The translations under genes were made by a program, and so were the position numbers. The notes under the pieces are model-generated. The model was not told the origin of the DNA and did not search any database. It worked only from the letters and a program-made list of their open reading frames with translations. From Streptomyces venezuelae ATCC 10712 (GTDB lineage: Bacteria; Actinomycetota; Actinomycetes; Streptomycetales; Streptomycetaceae), in the NCBI RefSeq assembly GCF_008639165.1, contig NZ_CP029197.1:4716001-4780000 (forward strand): a stretch of 64,000 bases of DNA, in the 5' to 3' direction. Positions 25,710 through 34,687 of this stretch are shown piece by piece; the stretch's first letter is position 1, and each line of letters starts with the position of its first letter.

Positions 25710-26312
25710 ATGGCTGGACCCCAGCGCCGCGGAAGCGGTGCCGGTGGCGGCGAGCGGCGGGACCGGAAGGGCCGCGACGGTGGCGCTGCCGCCGAGAAGA
25801 CCGCGTACGTTGAGCGCGTTGTCGCGATCAACCGCGTCGCCAAGGTTGTCAAGGGTGGTCGCCGCTTCAGCTTCACCGCGCTGGTCGTGGTGGGCGACGG
25901 TGACGGCACCGTAGGTGTCGGTTACGGCAAGGCCAAGGAAGTTCCCGCGGCCATCGCCAAGGGTGTCGAGGAAGCCAAGAAGAACTTCTTCAAGGTTCCC
26001 CGCATCCAGGGCACCATCCCTCACCCGATCCAGGGCGAGAAGGCCGCGGGCGTCGTCCTGCTCAAGCCGGCTTCCCCCGGTACCGGTGTTATCGCCGGTG
26101 GCCCGGTGCGTGCCGTGCTCGAGTGCGCCGGCGTTCACGACATCCTGTCGAAGTCGCTCGGCTCCGACAACGCGATCAACATCGTGCACGCGACCGTGGA
26201 GGCCCTCAAGGGCCTGCAGCGTCCCGAGGAGATCGCGGCTCGCCGTGGTCTGCCCCTCGAGGACGTCGCTCCCGCGGCTCTGCTCCGTGCGCGTGCTGGG
26301 GCGGGTGCGTAA
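25710..26312 (+). CDS. rpsE: 30S ribosomal protein S5
   Basis: 200 aa from ATG 25710. Acts in decoding fidelity. The N-terminus is Gly/Arg-rich (G-S-G-A-G-G-G-E-R-R-D). The dsRBD-like fold includes R-V-A-K-V-V-K-G-G-R-R-F-S-F-T and G-Y-G-K-A-K-E-V-P (wild-type spectinomycin loop). Its stop overlaps rpmD. Confidence 0.97.
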   Translation: MAGPQRRGSGAGGGERRDRKGRDGGAAAEKTAYVERVVAINRVAKVVKGGRRFSFTALVVVGDGDGTVGVGYGKAKEVPAAIAKGVEEAKKNFFKVPRIQGTIPHPIQGEKAAGVVLLKPASPGTGVIAGGPVRAVLECAGVHDILSKSLGSDNAINIVHATVEALKGLQRPEEIAARRGLPLEDVAPAALLRARAGAGA

Positions 26313-26494
26313 TGGCTCGCCTCAAGGTCACGCAGACGAAGTCGTACATCGGCAGCAAGCAGAACCACCGCGACACCCTGCGTTCGCTCGGCCTCAAGAA
26401 GGTCAACGACGTGGTTGTCAAGGAGGACCGCCCCGAGTTCCGCGGAATGGTGCACACCGTCCGCCACCTCGTGACGGTCGAGGAGGTTGACTGA
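26312..26494 (+). CDS. rpmD: 50S ribosomal protein L30
   Basis: 60 aa from ATG 26312 (MARLKVTQTK), overlapping the rpsE stop (TAATG). L-R-S-L-G-L-K-K-V-N (about 23-32) is the family core. One nt separates it from rplO. Confidence 0.96.
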   Translation: MARLKVTQTKSYIGSKQNHRDTLRSLGLKKVNDVVVKEDRPEFRGMVHTVRHLVTVEEVD

Positions 26495-26495
26495 C

Positions 26496-26951
26496 ATGGC
26501 GGAGACCAACCCGCTGAAGGCCCACAACCTCCGTCCCGCCCCCGGTGCCAAGACCGCGAAGACCCGTGTCGGTCGTGGTGAGGCGTCGAAGGGTAAGACG
26601 GCCGGTCGTGGTACCAAGGGCACCAAGGCCCGTTACCAGGTTCCGCAGCGCTTCGAGGGTGGGCAGATGCCCCTCCACATGCGTCTGCCGAAGCTCAAGG
26701 GCTTCAAGAACCCGTTCCGCACCGAGTACCAGGTCGTGAACCTGGACAAGCTCACCGCGCTCTACCCGCAGGGTGGCGAGGTCACGGTGGCCGATCTGGT
26801 CGCCAAGGGTGCGGTTCGCAAGAACCAGCTCGTCAAGGTGCTCGGCACCGGCGAGATCACCGTGGCGCTGCAGGTGACGGTCGACGCCGTCTCCGGCTCC
26901 GCCAAGGAGAAGATCGCCGCCGCCGGCGGCACCGTCACCGAGCTCGTCTAA
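26496..26951 (+). CDS. rplO: 50S ribosomal protein L15
   Basis: 151 aa from ATG 26496 (MAETNPLKAH); an in-frame TTG at 26487 lies inside rpmD and is not needed. Late-assembly protein with the Gly/Lys-rich N-terminus R-V-G-R-G-E-A-S-K-G-K-T-A-G-R-G. Followed by a terminator-like hairpin, so probably the end of the S10-spc transcript. Confidence 0.96.
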   Translation: MAETNPLKAHNLRPAPGAKTAKTRVGRGEASKGKTAGRGTKGTKARYQVPQRFEGGQMPLHMRLPKLKGFKNPFRTEYQVVNLDKLTALYPQGGEVTVADLVAKGAVRKNQLVKVLGTGEITVALQVTVDAVSGSAKEKIAAAGGTVTELV

Positions 26952-26976
26952 GACGACTCGATGGCCTGAACATCCG

Positions 26977-27010
26977 ATCGGGGATGCCTCCCAAAAGGGG
27001 CATCCCCGAT
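26977..27010 (+). terminator. terminator-like hairpin after rplO
   Basis: ATCGGGGATGCC / GGCATCCCCGAT, a 12-bp perfect stem extendable inside by C-G pairs, with an AAAA-containing loop. The remaining about 150 nt before secY probably hold its promoter; I see no clear boxes. Confidence 0.7.
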
Positions 27011-27164
27011 TGGTCGTTCCTAGGGGGGCATGGTCGCCGGTAAGGTGGCGTGCACTGTCTAGGCTCCGTGCGGTATGCCCGCACGGGATTGATGACCGAT
27101 ACCTAATCGTCGAACCTCAAGACCGTCACCCTTGACGCATAGCGCGGGGGTCGCAGGAGGCACC

Positions 27165-28484
27165 GTGCTCACCGCGTTCGCCCGGGCGTTCAAGACGCCC
27201 GACCTGCGCAAGAAGCTGCTCTTCACGCTCGCCATCATCGTGCTGTACCGCCTCGGGGCCCACATCCCGGTCCCCGGCGTCAGCTACGAGGCCGTCCAGC
27301 AGTGTGTGAAGCAGGCCAGCGAAGGCAACAACAGCCTGTTCGGCCTGGTCAACATGTTCAGTGGCGGAGCGCTGCTCCAGATCACCATCTTCGCGCTCGG
27401 CATCATGCCGTACATCACGGCGAGCATCATCCTGCAGCTGCTCACCGTCGTGATCCCGCGCCTGGAAGCCCTCAAGAAGGAGGGCCAGTCGGGTACCGCC
27501 AAGATCACGCAGTACACCCGGTACCTGACGGTCGCCCTCGCCGTGCTGCAGGGCACCGGTCTCGTCGCCACCGCCAAGAGCGGTGCGCTGTTCAGTGGCT
27601 GCCGTGTCGCCGACCAGGTCGTCCCCGACCCGTCGATCTTCACCATCGCCACCATGGTCATCACGATGACCGCCGGTACCTGCATCGTCATGTGGCTCGG
27701 TGAGCTCATCACCGACCGCGGCATCGGCAACGGCATGTCGATCCTGATGTTCATCTCGATCGCCGCCGGCTTCCCGGGCGCCCTGTGGGCCATCAAGGAG
27801 AGCGGCAAGCTCGCCAAGGGCTGGATCGAGTTCGGCACCGTCATCCTGATCGGCTTCGTGATGGTGGCCCTCGTGGTCTTCGTCGAGCAGGCCCAGCGCC
27901 GCATCCCCGTGCAGTACGCGAAGCGCATGATCGGTCGGCGTTCCTACGGCGGTACGTCCACTTACATCCCGCTGAAGGTGAACCAGGCGGGTGTGATTCC
28001 CGTCATCTTCGCGTCGTCGCTGCTCTACATCCCGGCCTTGATCGCGCAGTTCTCGAACTCCACCGCAGGGTGGAAGACCTGGATCGAAGCCCACTTCGTC
28101 AAGGGTGACCACCCCTACTACATCGCTACGTACTTCCTCCTGATCGTGTTCTTCGCCTTCTTCTACGTGGCGATCTCGTTCAACCCCGAGGAAGTCGCGG
28201 ACAACATGAAGAAGTATGGTGGCTTCATCCCGGGTATCCGGGCTGGTCGACCTACTGCCGAGTACCTGAGCTACGTGCTCAACCGGATCACTTGGCCGGG
28301 CTCGCTGTACTTGGGTCTGATCGCTCTTGTGCCGACGATGGCGTTGGCAGGCTTCGGTGGCGCCAATGCCAACTTCCCCTTCGGCGGGACGAGCATCCTC
28401 ATCATCGTGGGTGTGGGGCTGGAGACCGTGAAGCAGATCGAGAGCCAGCTCCAGCAGCGCAATTACGAAGGGTTCCTCCGCTGA
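27165..28484 (+). CDS. secY: protein translocase channel subunit SecY
   Basis: 439 aa from GTG 27165 (VLTAFARAFK), preceded by AGGAGG at 5 nt; a TTG 33 nt upstream is unlikely. Ten hydrophobic segments are visible. The motif G-I-G-N-G-M-S-I-L (about 187-195) and cytoplasmic loop I-P-V-Q-Y-A-K-R (about 246-253) are conserved. It forms the Sec channel in the cytoplasmic membrane with SecE and SecG. The stop overlaps the adk start, so the two are coupled. Confidence 0.96.
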   Translation: MLTAFARAFKTPDLRKKLLFTLAIIVLYRLGAHIPVPGVSYEAVQQCVKQASEGNNSLFGLVNMFSGGALLQITIFALGIMPYITASIILQLLTVVIPRLEALKKEGQSGTAKITQYTRYLTVALAVLQGTGLVATAKSGALFSGCRVADQVVPDPSIFTIATMVITMTAGTCIVMWLGELITDRGIGNGMSILMFISIAAGFPGALWAIKESGKLAKGWIEFGTVILIGFVMVALVVFVEQAQRRIPVQYAKRMIGRRSYGGTSTYIPLKVNQAGVIPVIFASSLLYIPALIAQFSNSTAGWKTWIEAHFVKGDHPYYIATYFLLIVFFAFFYVAISFNPEEVADNMKKYGGFIPGIRAGRPTAEYLSYVLNRITWPGSLYLGLIALVPTMALAGFGGANANFPFGGTSILIIVGVGLETVKQIESQLQQRNYEGFLR

Positions 28485-29131
28485 TGCGAATCGTCCTCGT
28501 CGGACCGCCCGGTGCGGGCAAGGGTACGCAGGCCGCGTACCTTGCCAAGAACCTGGACATCCCGCACATCTCCACGGGTGACCTGTTCCGTGCGAACATC
28601 TCGCAGGGCACGGCGCTCGGCCTGGAGGCGCAGTCGTACATGAAGGCCGGCCAGCTCGTGCCGGACTCCGTGACGATCGGGATGGCCAAGGACCGCATGG
28701 AGCAGCCGGACGCCGCCAACGGCTTCCTGCTCGACGGGTTCCCGCGCAACGTGGCCCAGGCCGAGGCTCTCGACGAGATCCTCAAGGCCGGGCACGTCCA
28801 GCTGGACGCGGTCCTGGACCTGGAGGTCCCCGAGGACGAGGTCGTGAAGCGGATCGCGGGTCGCCGCATCTGCCGCAACGACAGTGCGCACGTCTTCCAC
28901 GTGACGTACAACGCGCCGAAGACCGAGGGCGTCTGCGACGTCTGCGGCGGCGAGCTCTACCAGCGCGACGACGACTCCGAGGAGACCGTCCGCCGGCGCC
29001 TGGAGGTCTACCACACGGAGACCGAGCCGATCATCGACTACTACCGGTCGCAGAACCTGGTGGAGACGATCTCGGCGCTGGGCAAGGTGGACGAGGTCAC
29101 CGCGAAGGCGATGACCGCGCTCAAGAAGTAA
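28484..29131 (+). CDS. adk: adenylate kinase
   Basis: 215 aa from ATG 28484 (MRIVLVGPPG), overlapping secY by 1 nt. Converts ATP + AMP to 2 ADP. P-loop G-P-P-G-A-G-K-G-T-Q (7-16); D-G-F-P-R-N-V-A-Q-A is the AMP/Mg motif. The lid has a C-D-V-C pair plus an upstream Cys (R-R-I-C), a partial zinc-lid arrangement. The secY-adk-map order is standard in actinobacteria. Confidence 0.96.
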   Translation: MRIVLVGPPGAGKGTQAAYLAKNLDIPHISTGDLFRANISQGTALGLEAQSYMKAGQLVPDSVTIGMAKDRMEQPDAANGFLLDGFPRNVAQAEALDEILKAGHVQLDAVLDLEVPEDEVVKRIAGRRICRNDSAHVFHVTYNAPKTEGVCDVCGGELYQRDDDSEETVRRRLEVYHTETEPIIDYYRSQNLVETISALGKVDEVTAKAMTALKK

Positions 29132-29227
29132 CCCTGGTTCGTCCGATACGGCCGCGGTGCCCCTCAGGGGCGTCGCGGCCGTATCGTTGTTCTGTTCCCC
29201 GTACTCGATGGAAAGGCCGCGGCCACG

Positions 29228-30079
29228 ATGGTGCAGATCAAGACCCCCGAGCAGATCGCGAAGATGCGCGAGGCGGGGCTGGTCGTCGCCGCCATTCACG
29301 CGGCGACCCGTGAGGCGGCCGTGCCGGGCGCCACGACGAAGGACCTGGACGAGGTCGCGCGGAAGGTCATCGCCGACCACGGGGCGAAGTCGAACTTCCT
29401 CGGGTACGGCGGGTTCCCCGCCACGATCTGCACCTCGGTGAACGAGGTCGTCGTCCACGGCATCCCCGACGAGAAGACCGTCCTGAAGGACGGCGACATC
29501 ATCTCGATCGACTGCGGAGCGATCGTGGACGGCTGGCACGGCGACGCGGCGTACACCGCCTTCGTCGGCACCGGTCACGCCCCGGAGCTGATCGAGCTCT
29601 CCCGTGTCACCGAGGAGTCGATGTGGGCGGGCATCGCGGCGATGAAGCTCGGCAACCGGCTCGTCGACATCTCGAAGGCGATCGAGACGTACATCAAGCG
29701 CCAGCCGCGGCCGCCGGTCGGTGACCACAGCCTGGGCCGGTACGGGATCATCGAGGACTACGGCGGCCACGGCATCGGCACCGAGATGCACATGGACCCG
29801 CACCTGCTGAACTACGTCTCCCGCAAGCGCGGCAAGGGACCGAAGCTGGTCCCCGGCTTCTGCCTCGCCATCGAGCCGATGGTCTCCCTGGGCACCCCGC
29901 AGACGGAGGTCCTGAAGGACGACTGGACCGTCATCACCACGGACGGAACCTGGTCCTCCCACTGGGAGCACTCGATCGCCCTGACCGAGGAGGGTCCCCT
30001 GGTGCTGACGGCGGTCGACGGCGGCAAGGCGAAGCTGGCGGAACTGGGCGTCACGGCGGCGCCGGACCCGCTGGCGTAG
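29228..30079 (+). CDS. map: methionine aminopeptidase, type I
   Basis: 283 aa from ATG 29228 (MVQIKTPEQI). Removes the initiator Met from nascent proteins. The five metal ligands are visible in order: D in S-I-D-C-G-A, D in W-H-G-D-A-A, H in G-G-H-G-I-G-T, E in A-I-E-P-M and E in H-W-E-H-S-I. The segment coding the last ligand and the C-terminus is repeated downstream at 30189-30320. The original gene is complete and uninterrupted. Confidence 0.95.
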   Translation: MVQIKTPEQIAKMREAGLVVAAIHAATREAAVPGATTKDLDEVARKVIADHGAKSNFLGYGGFPATICTSVNEVVVHGIPDEKTVLKDGDIISIDCGAIVDGWHGDAAYTAFVGTGHAPELIELSRVTEESMWAGIAAMKLGNRLVDISKAIETYIKRQPRPPVGDHSLGRYGIIEDYGGHGIGTEMHMDPHLLNYVSRKRGKGPKLVPGFCLAIEPMVSLGTPQTEVLKDDWTVITTDGTWSSHWEHSIALTEEGPLVLTAVDGGKAKLAELGVTAAPDPLA

Positions 30080-30188
30080 TGGGCGTCGGGCGGCCAGTTC
30101 GCCGGTCGGAGGCCGGCGCAGCCCCTCGAAGCTTGTGAGGCGCCCTCGGCGCCGAGCCCGCGAGAGGGGCGTCGGGGAATGGGTCGGG
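30080..30188. other. spacer between map and its duplicated 3' end
   Basis: 109 nt with no gene; GC-rich, with short inverted repeats (for example GGCGCC-containing palindromic bits near 30140). It may be a remnant left between two copies of the map 3' end. Confidence 0.4.
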
Positions 30189-30320
30189 ACTTGGTCCTCG
30201 CACTGGGAGCACTCGATCGCCCTGACCGAGGAGGGTCCCCTGGTGCTGACCGCGGTCGACGGCGGCAAGGCGAAGCTGGCGGAACTGGGCGTCACGGCGG
30301 CGCCGGACCCGCTGGCGTAG
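30189..30320 (+). pseudogene. duplicated 3' end of map (about 132 bp)
   Basis: Nearly identical to 29948-30079, the last 43 codons and stop of map, shifted by 241 bp. Only a few substitutions occur (ACC to ACT, TCC to TCG, ACG to ACC), all silent in the map frame. Similarity ends exactly at the stop codon. The fragment cannot encode an active enzyme. It is a tandem partial duplication or an attachment-site-like scar. Confidence 0.9.
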
Positions 30321-30511
30321 TCCGCCCGCGTAGGACTGCACCGGATTTTCTACGGCGTGTTGCCTTGCGTAAGGATCAGTTCGGGTGGGCAGACTTCCCG
30401 ATTCGTCTTTTCCTGGGGCCTGACGTAGACTGATGCGTCGGCTCTCGTGTACCCGTGTGTCCGCATGCGGCGGCGAGAGTCGATCAAGGTAGCCGATTCG
30501 AAAGGCGAAGC
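30321..30511 (+). promoter_or_regulatory. promoter/leader region of infA
   Basis: 191 nt between the map duplicate and infA. A TAGACT hexamer (30426-30431) is a possible -10, with no convincing -35. No gene seen. Confidence 0.35.
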
Positions 30512-30733
30512 GTGGCCAAGAAGCAAGGTGCCATCGAAATCGAGGGCACCGTGATCGAGTCCCTCCCGAACGCCATGTTCAAGGTGGAGCTCCAGAACGG
30601 TCACAAGGTCCTCGCGCACATCTCCGGCAAGATGCGGATGCACTACATCCGAATCCTTCCGGACGACCGGGTCGTCGTGGAGCTCTCTCCGTACGACCTG
30701 ACGCGTGGCCGGATCGTCTACCGGTACAAGTAG
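30512..30733 (+). CDS. infA: translation initiation factor IF-1
   Basis: 73 aa from GTG 30512 (VAKKQGAIEI) behind GAAAGG; the frame runs further upstream, but that part is leader sequence. OB-fold protein blocking the 30S A site during initiation. R-V-V-V-E-L-S-P-Y-D-L-T-R-G-R-I-V-Y-R (about 53-71) is conserved. Confidence 0.96.
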   Translation: MAKKQGAIEIEGTVIESLPNAMFKVELQNGHKVLAHISGKMRMHYIRILPDDRVVVELSPYDLTRGRIVYRYK

Positions 30734-30796
30734 ATCTTGCCCGCACCCCGCCTCCGTGCGCGGGTGGTGGCACTGACCCGGAGAACCTCACATCCC

Positions 30797-30910
30797 ATGA
30801 AGGTCAAGCCGAGCGTCAAGAAGATCTGCGACAAGTGCAAGGTGATCCGCCGTCACGGCCGGGTCATGGTCATCTGCGACAACCTGCGCCACAAGCAGCG
30901 CCAGGGCTGA
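30797..30910 (+). CDS. rpmJ: 50S ribosomal protein L36, zinc-binding type
   Basis: 37 aa from ATG 30797 (MKVKPSVKKI). C11, C14, C27 and H32 form the zinc ribbon, so this is the Zn-dependent form. 63 nt after infA and upstream of rpsM, its usual place. Confidence 0.95.
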   Translation: MKVKPSVKKICDKCKVIRRHGRVMVICDNLRHKQRQG

Positions 30911-31100
30911 CGCACGCCGACCGACCTGCATTTCGCAGTTCTTCGCGCGACGCATAGCAATACGTACATACGCAGAGCCCGTCGGGCCGTGTCCACACGG
31001 TTGACGGCACCTCCGGCGGGGGCCGGGGACCCGACCTGTACCTCATACGGCAGCCGGGAACGGTTCTGCAGCAGACCCCCGAGAACACAGGAGCCATTGA

Positions 31101-31481
31101 ATGGCACGCGTTTCCGGTGTTGACATCCCGCGCGAAAAGCGTGTGGTGGTCGCACTCACCTACGTCTTCGGTATCGGACGTACCCGGTCCGAGGAGATCC
31201 TCGCCGCGACCGGCGTGAACCCGTCCACCCGTGTCCGCGACCTTGCCGAGGAAGACCTCGTCAAGATCCGCGAGTACGTGGACGCCAACCTCCAGACCGA
31301 GGGTGACCTCCGCCGCGAGATCGCCGCCGACATCCGCCGCAAGGTCGAGATCGGCTGCTACCAGGGCCTGCGCCACCGTCGTGGCCTGCCCGTCCGCGGC
31401 CAGCGCACCAGCACGAACGCTCGTACCCGCAAGGGCCCGCGTCGCGCCATCGCCGGCAAGAAGAAGCCGGGCAAGAAGTAG
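31101..31481 (+). CDS. rpsM: 30S ribosomal protein S13
   Basis: 126 aa from ATG 31101 (MARVSGVDIP) with GGAGCC upstream. 30S head protein forming intersubunit bridges. H-R-R-G-L-P-V-R-G-Q-R-T (about 92-103) is the signature. A 190-nt leader after rpmJ may hold a promoter. Confidence 0.97.
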   Translation: MARVSGVDIPREKRVVVALTYVFGIGRTRSEEILAATGVNPSTRVRDLAEEDLVKIREYVDANLQTEGDLRREIAADIRRKVEIGCYQGLRHRRGLPVRGQRTSTNARTRKGPRRAIAGKKKPGKK

Positions 31482-31547
31482 TCCTCAGCGGACGCTTGAC
31501 CAAGCGGTCTTCGCTGTAGGACCGACCACCTCCCGTAGGAGTTATAG

Positions 31548-31952
31548 ATGCCCCCCAAGGGTCGTCAGGGCGCTGCCAAGAAGGTGCGCCGCAAGGAAAA
31601 GAAGAACGTCGCTCACGGCCACGCGCACATCAAGAGCACGTTCAACAACACGATCGTCTCGATCACGGACCCCTCGGGCAACGTGATCTCCTGGGCCTCC
31701 GCCGGCCACGTCGGCTTCAAGGGCTCGCGCAAGTCGACCCCGTTCGCCGCGCAGATGGCCGCCGAGTCGGCCGCTCGCCGCGCGCAGGAGCACGGCATGC
31801 GCAAGGTCGACGTCTTCGTCAAGGGTCCGGGCTCCGGCCGCGAGACCGCGATCCGCTCCCTCCAGGCCACGGGCCTCGAGGTCGGTTCGATCCAGGACGT
31901 CACCCCCACGCCGCACAACGGCTGCCGTCCCCCCAAGCGCCGCCGCGTCTGA
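31548..31952 (+). CDS. rpsK: 30S ribosomal protein S11
   Basis: 134 aa from ATG 31548 (MPPKGRQGAA). Platform protein lining the mRNA exit path. G-A-A-K-K-V-R-R-K-E-K-K-N near the start, then H-I-K-S-T-F-N-N-T-I (about 25-34). Ends P-P-K-R-R-R-V. Part of the alpha operon. Confidence 0.97.
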   Translation: MPPKGRQGAAKKVRRKEKKNVAHGHAHIKSTFNNTIVSITDPSGNVISWASAGHVGFKGSRKSTPFAAQMAAESAARRAQEHGMRKVDVFVKGPGSGRETAIRSLQATGLEVGSIQDVTPTPHNGCRPPKRRRV

Positions 31953-32103
31953 CGCACGGCTGCTTGTTCAGGACTTCGGGCGGTACGGCTCTTCGGACCG
32001 TGCCGCCCGTACCCTTGCAGTACGCACAGCACCAACCACCGGGTTCCGCCCGGTGGCCGTCGGGCGTCAAATAGTGGGCGTCCACGACTGAAGGATTGAA
32101 GAC

Positions 32104-33126
32104 ATGCTTATCGCTCAGCGTCCTTCGCTGACCGAAGAGGTCGTCGACGAGTTCCGCTCCCGGTTCGTGATCGAGCCGCTGGAGCCGGGCTTCGGCTACA
32201 CCCTCGGCAACTCCCTCCGCCGTACCCTCCTCTCCTCGATCCCGGGTGCCGCTGTCACCAGCATCCGCATCGACGGTGTCCTGCACGAGTTCACCACCGT
32301 GCCGGGCGTCAAGGAGGACGTCACCGACCTCATCCTCAACATCAAGCAGCTGGTCGTCTCCTCGGAGCACGACGAGCCGGTCGTGATGTACCTGCGCAAG
32401 CAGGGCCCGGGTCTGGTCACCGCCGCCGACATCGCGCCCCCGGCCGGTGTCGAGGTGCACAACCCCGACCTCGTCCTCGCCACGCTCAACGGCAAGGGCA
32501 AGCTGGAGATGGAGCTGACCGTCGAGCGCGGTCGCGGCTACGTCTCCGCCGTGCAGAACAAGCAGGTCGGTCAGGAGATCGGGCGCATCCCGGTCGACTC
32601 GATCTACTCGCCGGTTCTCAAGGTCACCTACAAGGTCGAGGCGACCCGAGTCGAGCAGCGCACCGACTTCGACAAGCTGATCGTCGACGTCGAGACCAAG
32701 CAGGCCATGCGCCCGCGTGACGCCATGGCGTCCGCCGGCAAGACCCTGGTCGAGCTGTTCGGTCTGGCGCGCGAGCTCAACATCGACGCCGAGGGCATCG
32801 ACATGGGCCCGTCCCCCACGGACGCCGCCCTCGCCGCCGACCTGGCGCTGCCGATCGAGGAGCTCGAGCTCACCGTTCGTTCGTACAACTGCCTCAAGCG
32901 CGAGGGCATCCACTCCGTGGGTGAGCTCGTGGCGCGCTCCGAGGCGGACCTGCTCGACATCCGCAACTTCGGTGCGAAGTCGATCGACGAGGTCAAGGCG
33001 AAGCTGGCCGGTATGGGCCTCGCGCTGAAGGACTCGCCGCCCGGATTCGACCCGACCGCCGCGGCCGACGCCTTCGGCGCGGACGACGACGCGGACGCCG
33101 GGTTCGTCGAGACCGAGCAGTACTAG
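32104..33126 (+). CDS. rpoA: RNA polymerase alpha subunit
   Basis: 340 aa from ATG 32104 (MLIAQRPSLT). The N-terminal domain dimerises and assembles beta/beta' (P-G-F-G-Y-T-L-G-N-S-L-R-R-T-L-L). A Pro/acidic linker is followed by the C-terminal domain (L-T-V-R-S-Y-N-C-L-K-R-E-G-I, about 256-269; N-F-G-A-K-S-I-D-E-V), which contacts UP elements and activators. Full length. Confidence 0.97.
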   Translation: MLIAQRPSLTEEVVDEFRSRFVIEPLEPGFGYTLGNSLRRTLLSSIPGAAVTSIRIDGVLHEFTTVPGVKEDVTDLILNIKQLVVSSEHDEPVVMYLRKQGPGLVTAADIAPPAGVEVHNPDLVLATLNGKGKLEMELTVERGRGYVSAVQNKQVGQEIGRIPVDSIYSPVLKVTYKVEATRVEQRTDFDKLIVDVETKQAMRPRDAMASAGKTLVELFGLARELNIDAEGIDMGPSPTDAALAADLALPIEELELTVRSYNCLKREGIHSVGELVARSEADLLDIRNFGAKSIDEVKAKLAGMGLALKDSPPGFDPTAAADAFGADDDADAGFVETEQY

Positions 33127-33168
33127 TCGCAGTCTTGCTGCGGGCCGGCTTCGGCTGGTCGCGCAGTT

Positions 33169-33195
33169 CCCCGCGCCCCTGACCGGGGCGCGGGG
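33169..33195 (+). repeat. Streptomyces-type intergenic hairpin between rpoA and rplQ
   Basis: CCCCGCGCCCC, loop TGACC, GGGGCGCGGGG, preceded by GCGCAGTT. From general knowledge, GCGCAGTTCCCCGCGCCCCT is a very common Streptomyces intergenic sequence. It may act as a partial terminator between rpoA and rplQ. Confidence 0.65.
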
Positions 33196-33273
33196 TCTCC
33201 GACGGGCACTCGCCCGCTCGGACACTGACATCGGTACCTCATACGGCCGGTGCAGATCACAAGGAGAAACACC

Positions 33274-33738
33274 ATGCCGCGTCCCGCGAAGGGTGCCCGC
33301 CTCGGCGGTTCCGCCGCGCACGAGAAGCTGCTCCTCGCCAACCTGGCGAAGTCGCTCTTCGAGCACGGCCGCATCACCACGACCGAGGCCAAGGCCCGTC
33401 GCCTGCGTCCGGTCGCCGAGCGCCTGATCACCAAGGCGAAGAAGGGCGACATCCACAACCGTCGCCTGGTGCTGCAGACGATCACCGACAAGGGCATCGT
33501 CCACACCCTCTTCACCGAGATCGCCCCGCGTTACTCGGAGCGCCCGGGTGGCTACACCCGCATCACCAAGATCGGCAACCGTCGTGGCGACAACGCCCCG
33601 ATGGCCGTGATCGAGCTGGTCGAGGGCGAGATCGCCAAGAAGGCGACCGTCGCCGAGGCCGAGGCCGCCACCGTGCGCGCCGTCAAGGAGGCCGACGCGG
33701 CCGCCGAGGCTCCGGCCGAGGAGTCGAAGGACGCGTAA
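33274..33738 (+). CDS. rplQ: 50S ribosomal protein L17
   Basis: 154 aa from ATG 33274 (MPRPAKGARL) with AAGGAGA 7 nt upstream; an in-frame ATG 24 nt earlier is unlikely. Family core G-R-I-T-T-T-E-A-K-A-R-R-L-R-P (about 33-47). The C-terminus has an Ala/Glu-rich actinobacterial extension. Confidence 0.96.
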   Translation: MPRPAKGARLGGSAAHEKLLLANLAKSLFEHGRITTTEAKARRLRPVAERLITKAKKGDIHNRRLVLQTITDKGIVHTLFTEIAPRYSERPGGYTRITKIGNRRGDNAPMAVIELVEGEIAKKATVAEAEAATVRAVKEADAAAEAPAEESKDA

Positions 33739-33829
33739 GCGTTCTGATCGACTGTTCTCGTGTGCGGGCCCGTACCCCTTGGGGTGCGGGCCCGTTCCCG
33801 TATTCGATGGTTTCGAGAGGAAGCTCCGC

Positions 33830-34687
33830 GTGAGCGATGACGTGCAGGACGGTTTCGTACGGGTCCGGCTCGACCTGTCGTACGACGGCAAGGACTTCTC
33901 CGGCTGGGCCAAGCAGGCCCAGGGGCAGCGGACCGTGCAGGGGGACATCGAGGACGCCCTGCGGACCGTCACCCGGTCCAAGGAGACGTACGAGCTGACC
34001 GTGGCCGGCCGGACCGACTCCGGGGTCCACGCGCGCGGCCAGGTCGCCCATGTCGACCTGCCGGCCGAGCTGTGGGCCGAGCACCGCGACAAGCTGCTCA
34101 GGCGGCTCGCGGGGCGCCTCTCGCACGACGTGCGGGTCTGGTCCCTCGCCGAGGCCCCCAGCGGCTTCAACGCCCGTTTCTCGGCCATCTGGCGCCGTTA
34201 CGCGTACCGCGTCACCGACAACCCCGGCGGGGTCGACCCGCTGCTGCGCGGCCACGTCCTGTGGCACGACTGGGCCCTCGACATGGACGCCATGAACGAG
34301 GCCGCCGCCGCGCTCGTCGGCGAGCACGACTTCGCCGCGTACTGCAAGCGGCGCGAGGGCGCCACCACCATCCGCACGCTCCAGGAGCTGCGCTGGGAAC
34401 GGCGTCCCGACGGGGTGCTCGAGGCCACCGTGAAGGCGGACGCCTTCTGCCACAACATGGTCCGCTCGCTGGTCGGCGCGCTGCTGTTCGTCGGCGACGG
34501 GCACCGGCCGGTGGACTGGCCCGGCAAGGTGCTGGCCGCGGGTGTGCGGGACTCCGCCGTGCACGTCGTACGGCCGCACGGCCTCACCCTCGAAGAGGTC
34601 GGCTACCCCGCCGACGAGCTCCTGGCCGCCCGGAACCTGGAGGCCAGGAACAAGCGGTCACTCCCCGGGAGCGCCGGCTGCTGCTGA
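33830..34687 (+). CDS. truA: tRNA pseudouridine synthase A
   Basis: 285 aa from GTG 33830 (VSDDVQDGFV). Makes pseudouridine at positions 38-40 of the tRNA anticodon arm. The catalytic Asp lies in A-G-R-T-D-S-G-V-H-A-R-G-Q-V (about 60-73). F-C-H-N-M-V-R (about 205) is also conserved. Usual position after rplQ. Its 3' end overlaps the convergent membrane-protein gene by 30 nt. Confidence 0.93.
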   Translation: MSDDVQDGFVRVRLDLSYDGKDFSGWAKQAQGQRTVQGDIEDALRTVTRSKETYELTVAGRTDSGVHARGQVAHVDLPAELWAEHRDKLLRRLAGRLSHDVRVWSLAEAPSGFNARFSAIWRRYAYRVTDNPGGVDPLLRGHVLWHDWALDMDAMNEAAAALVGEHDFAAYCKRREGATTIRTLQELRWERRPDGVLEATVKADAFCHNMVRSLVGALLFVGDGHRPVDWPGKVLAAGVRDSAVHVVRPHGLTLEEVGYPADELLAARNLEARNKRSLPGSAGCC

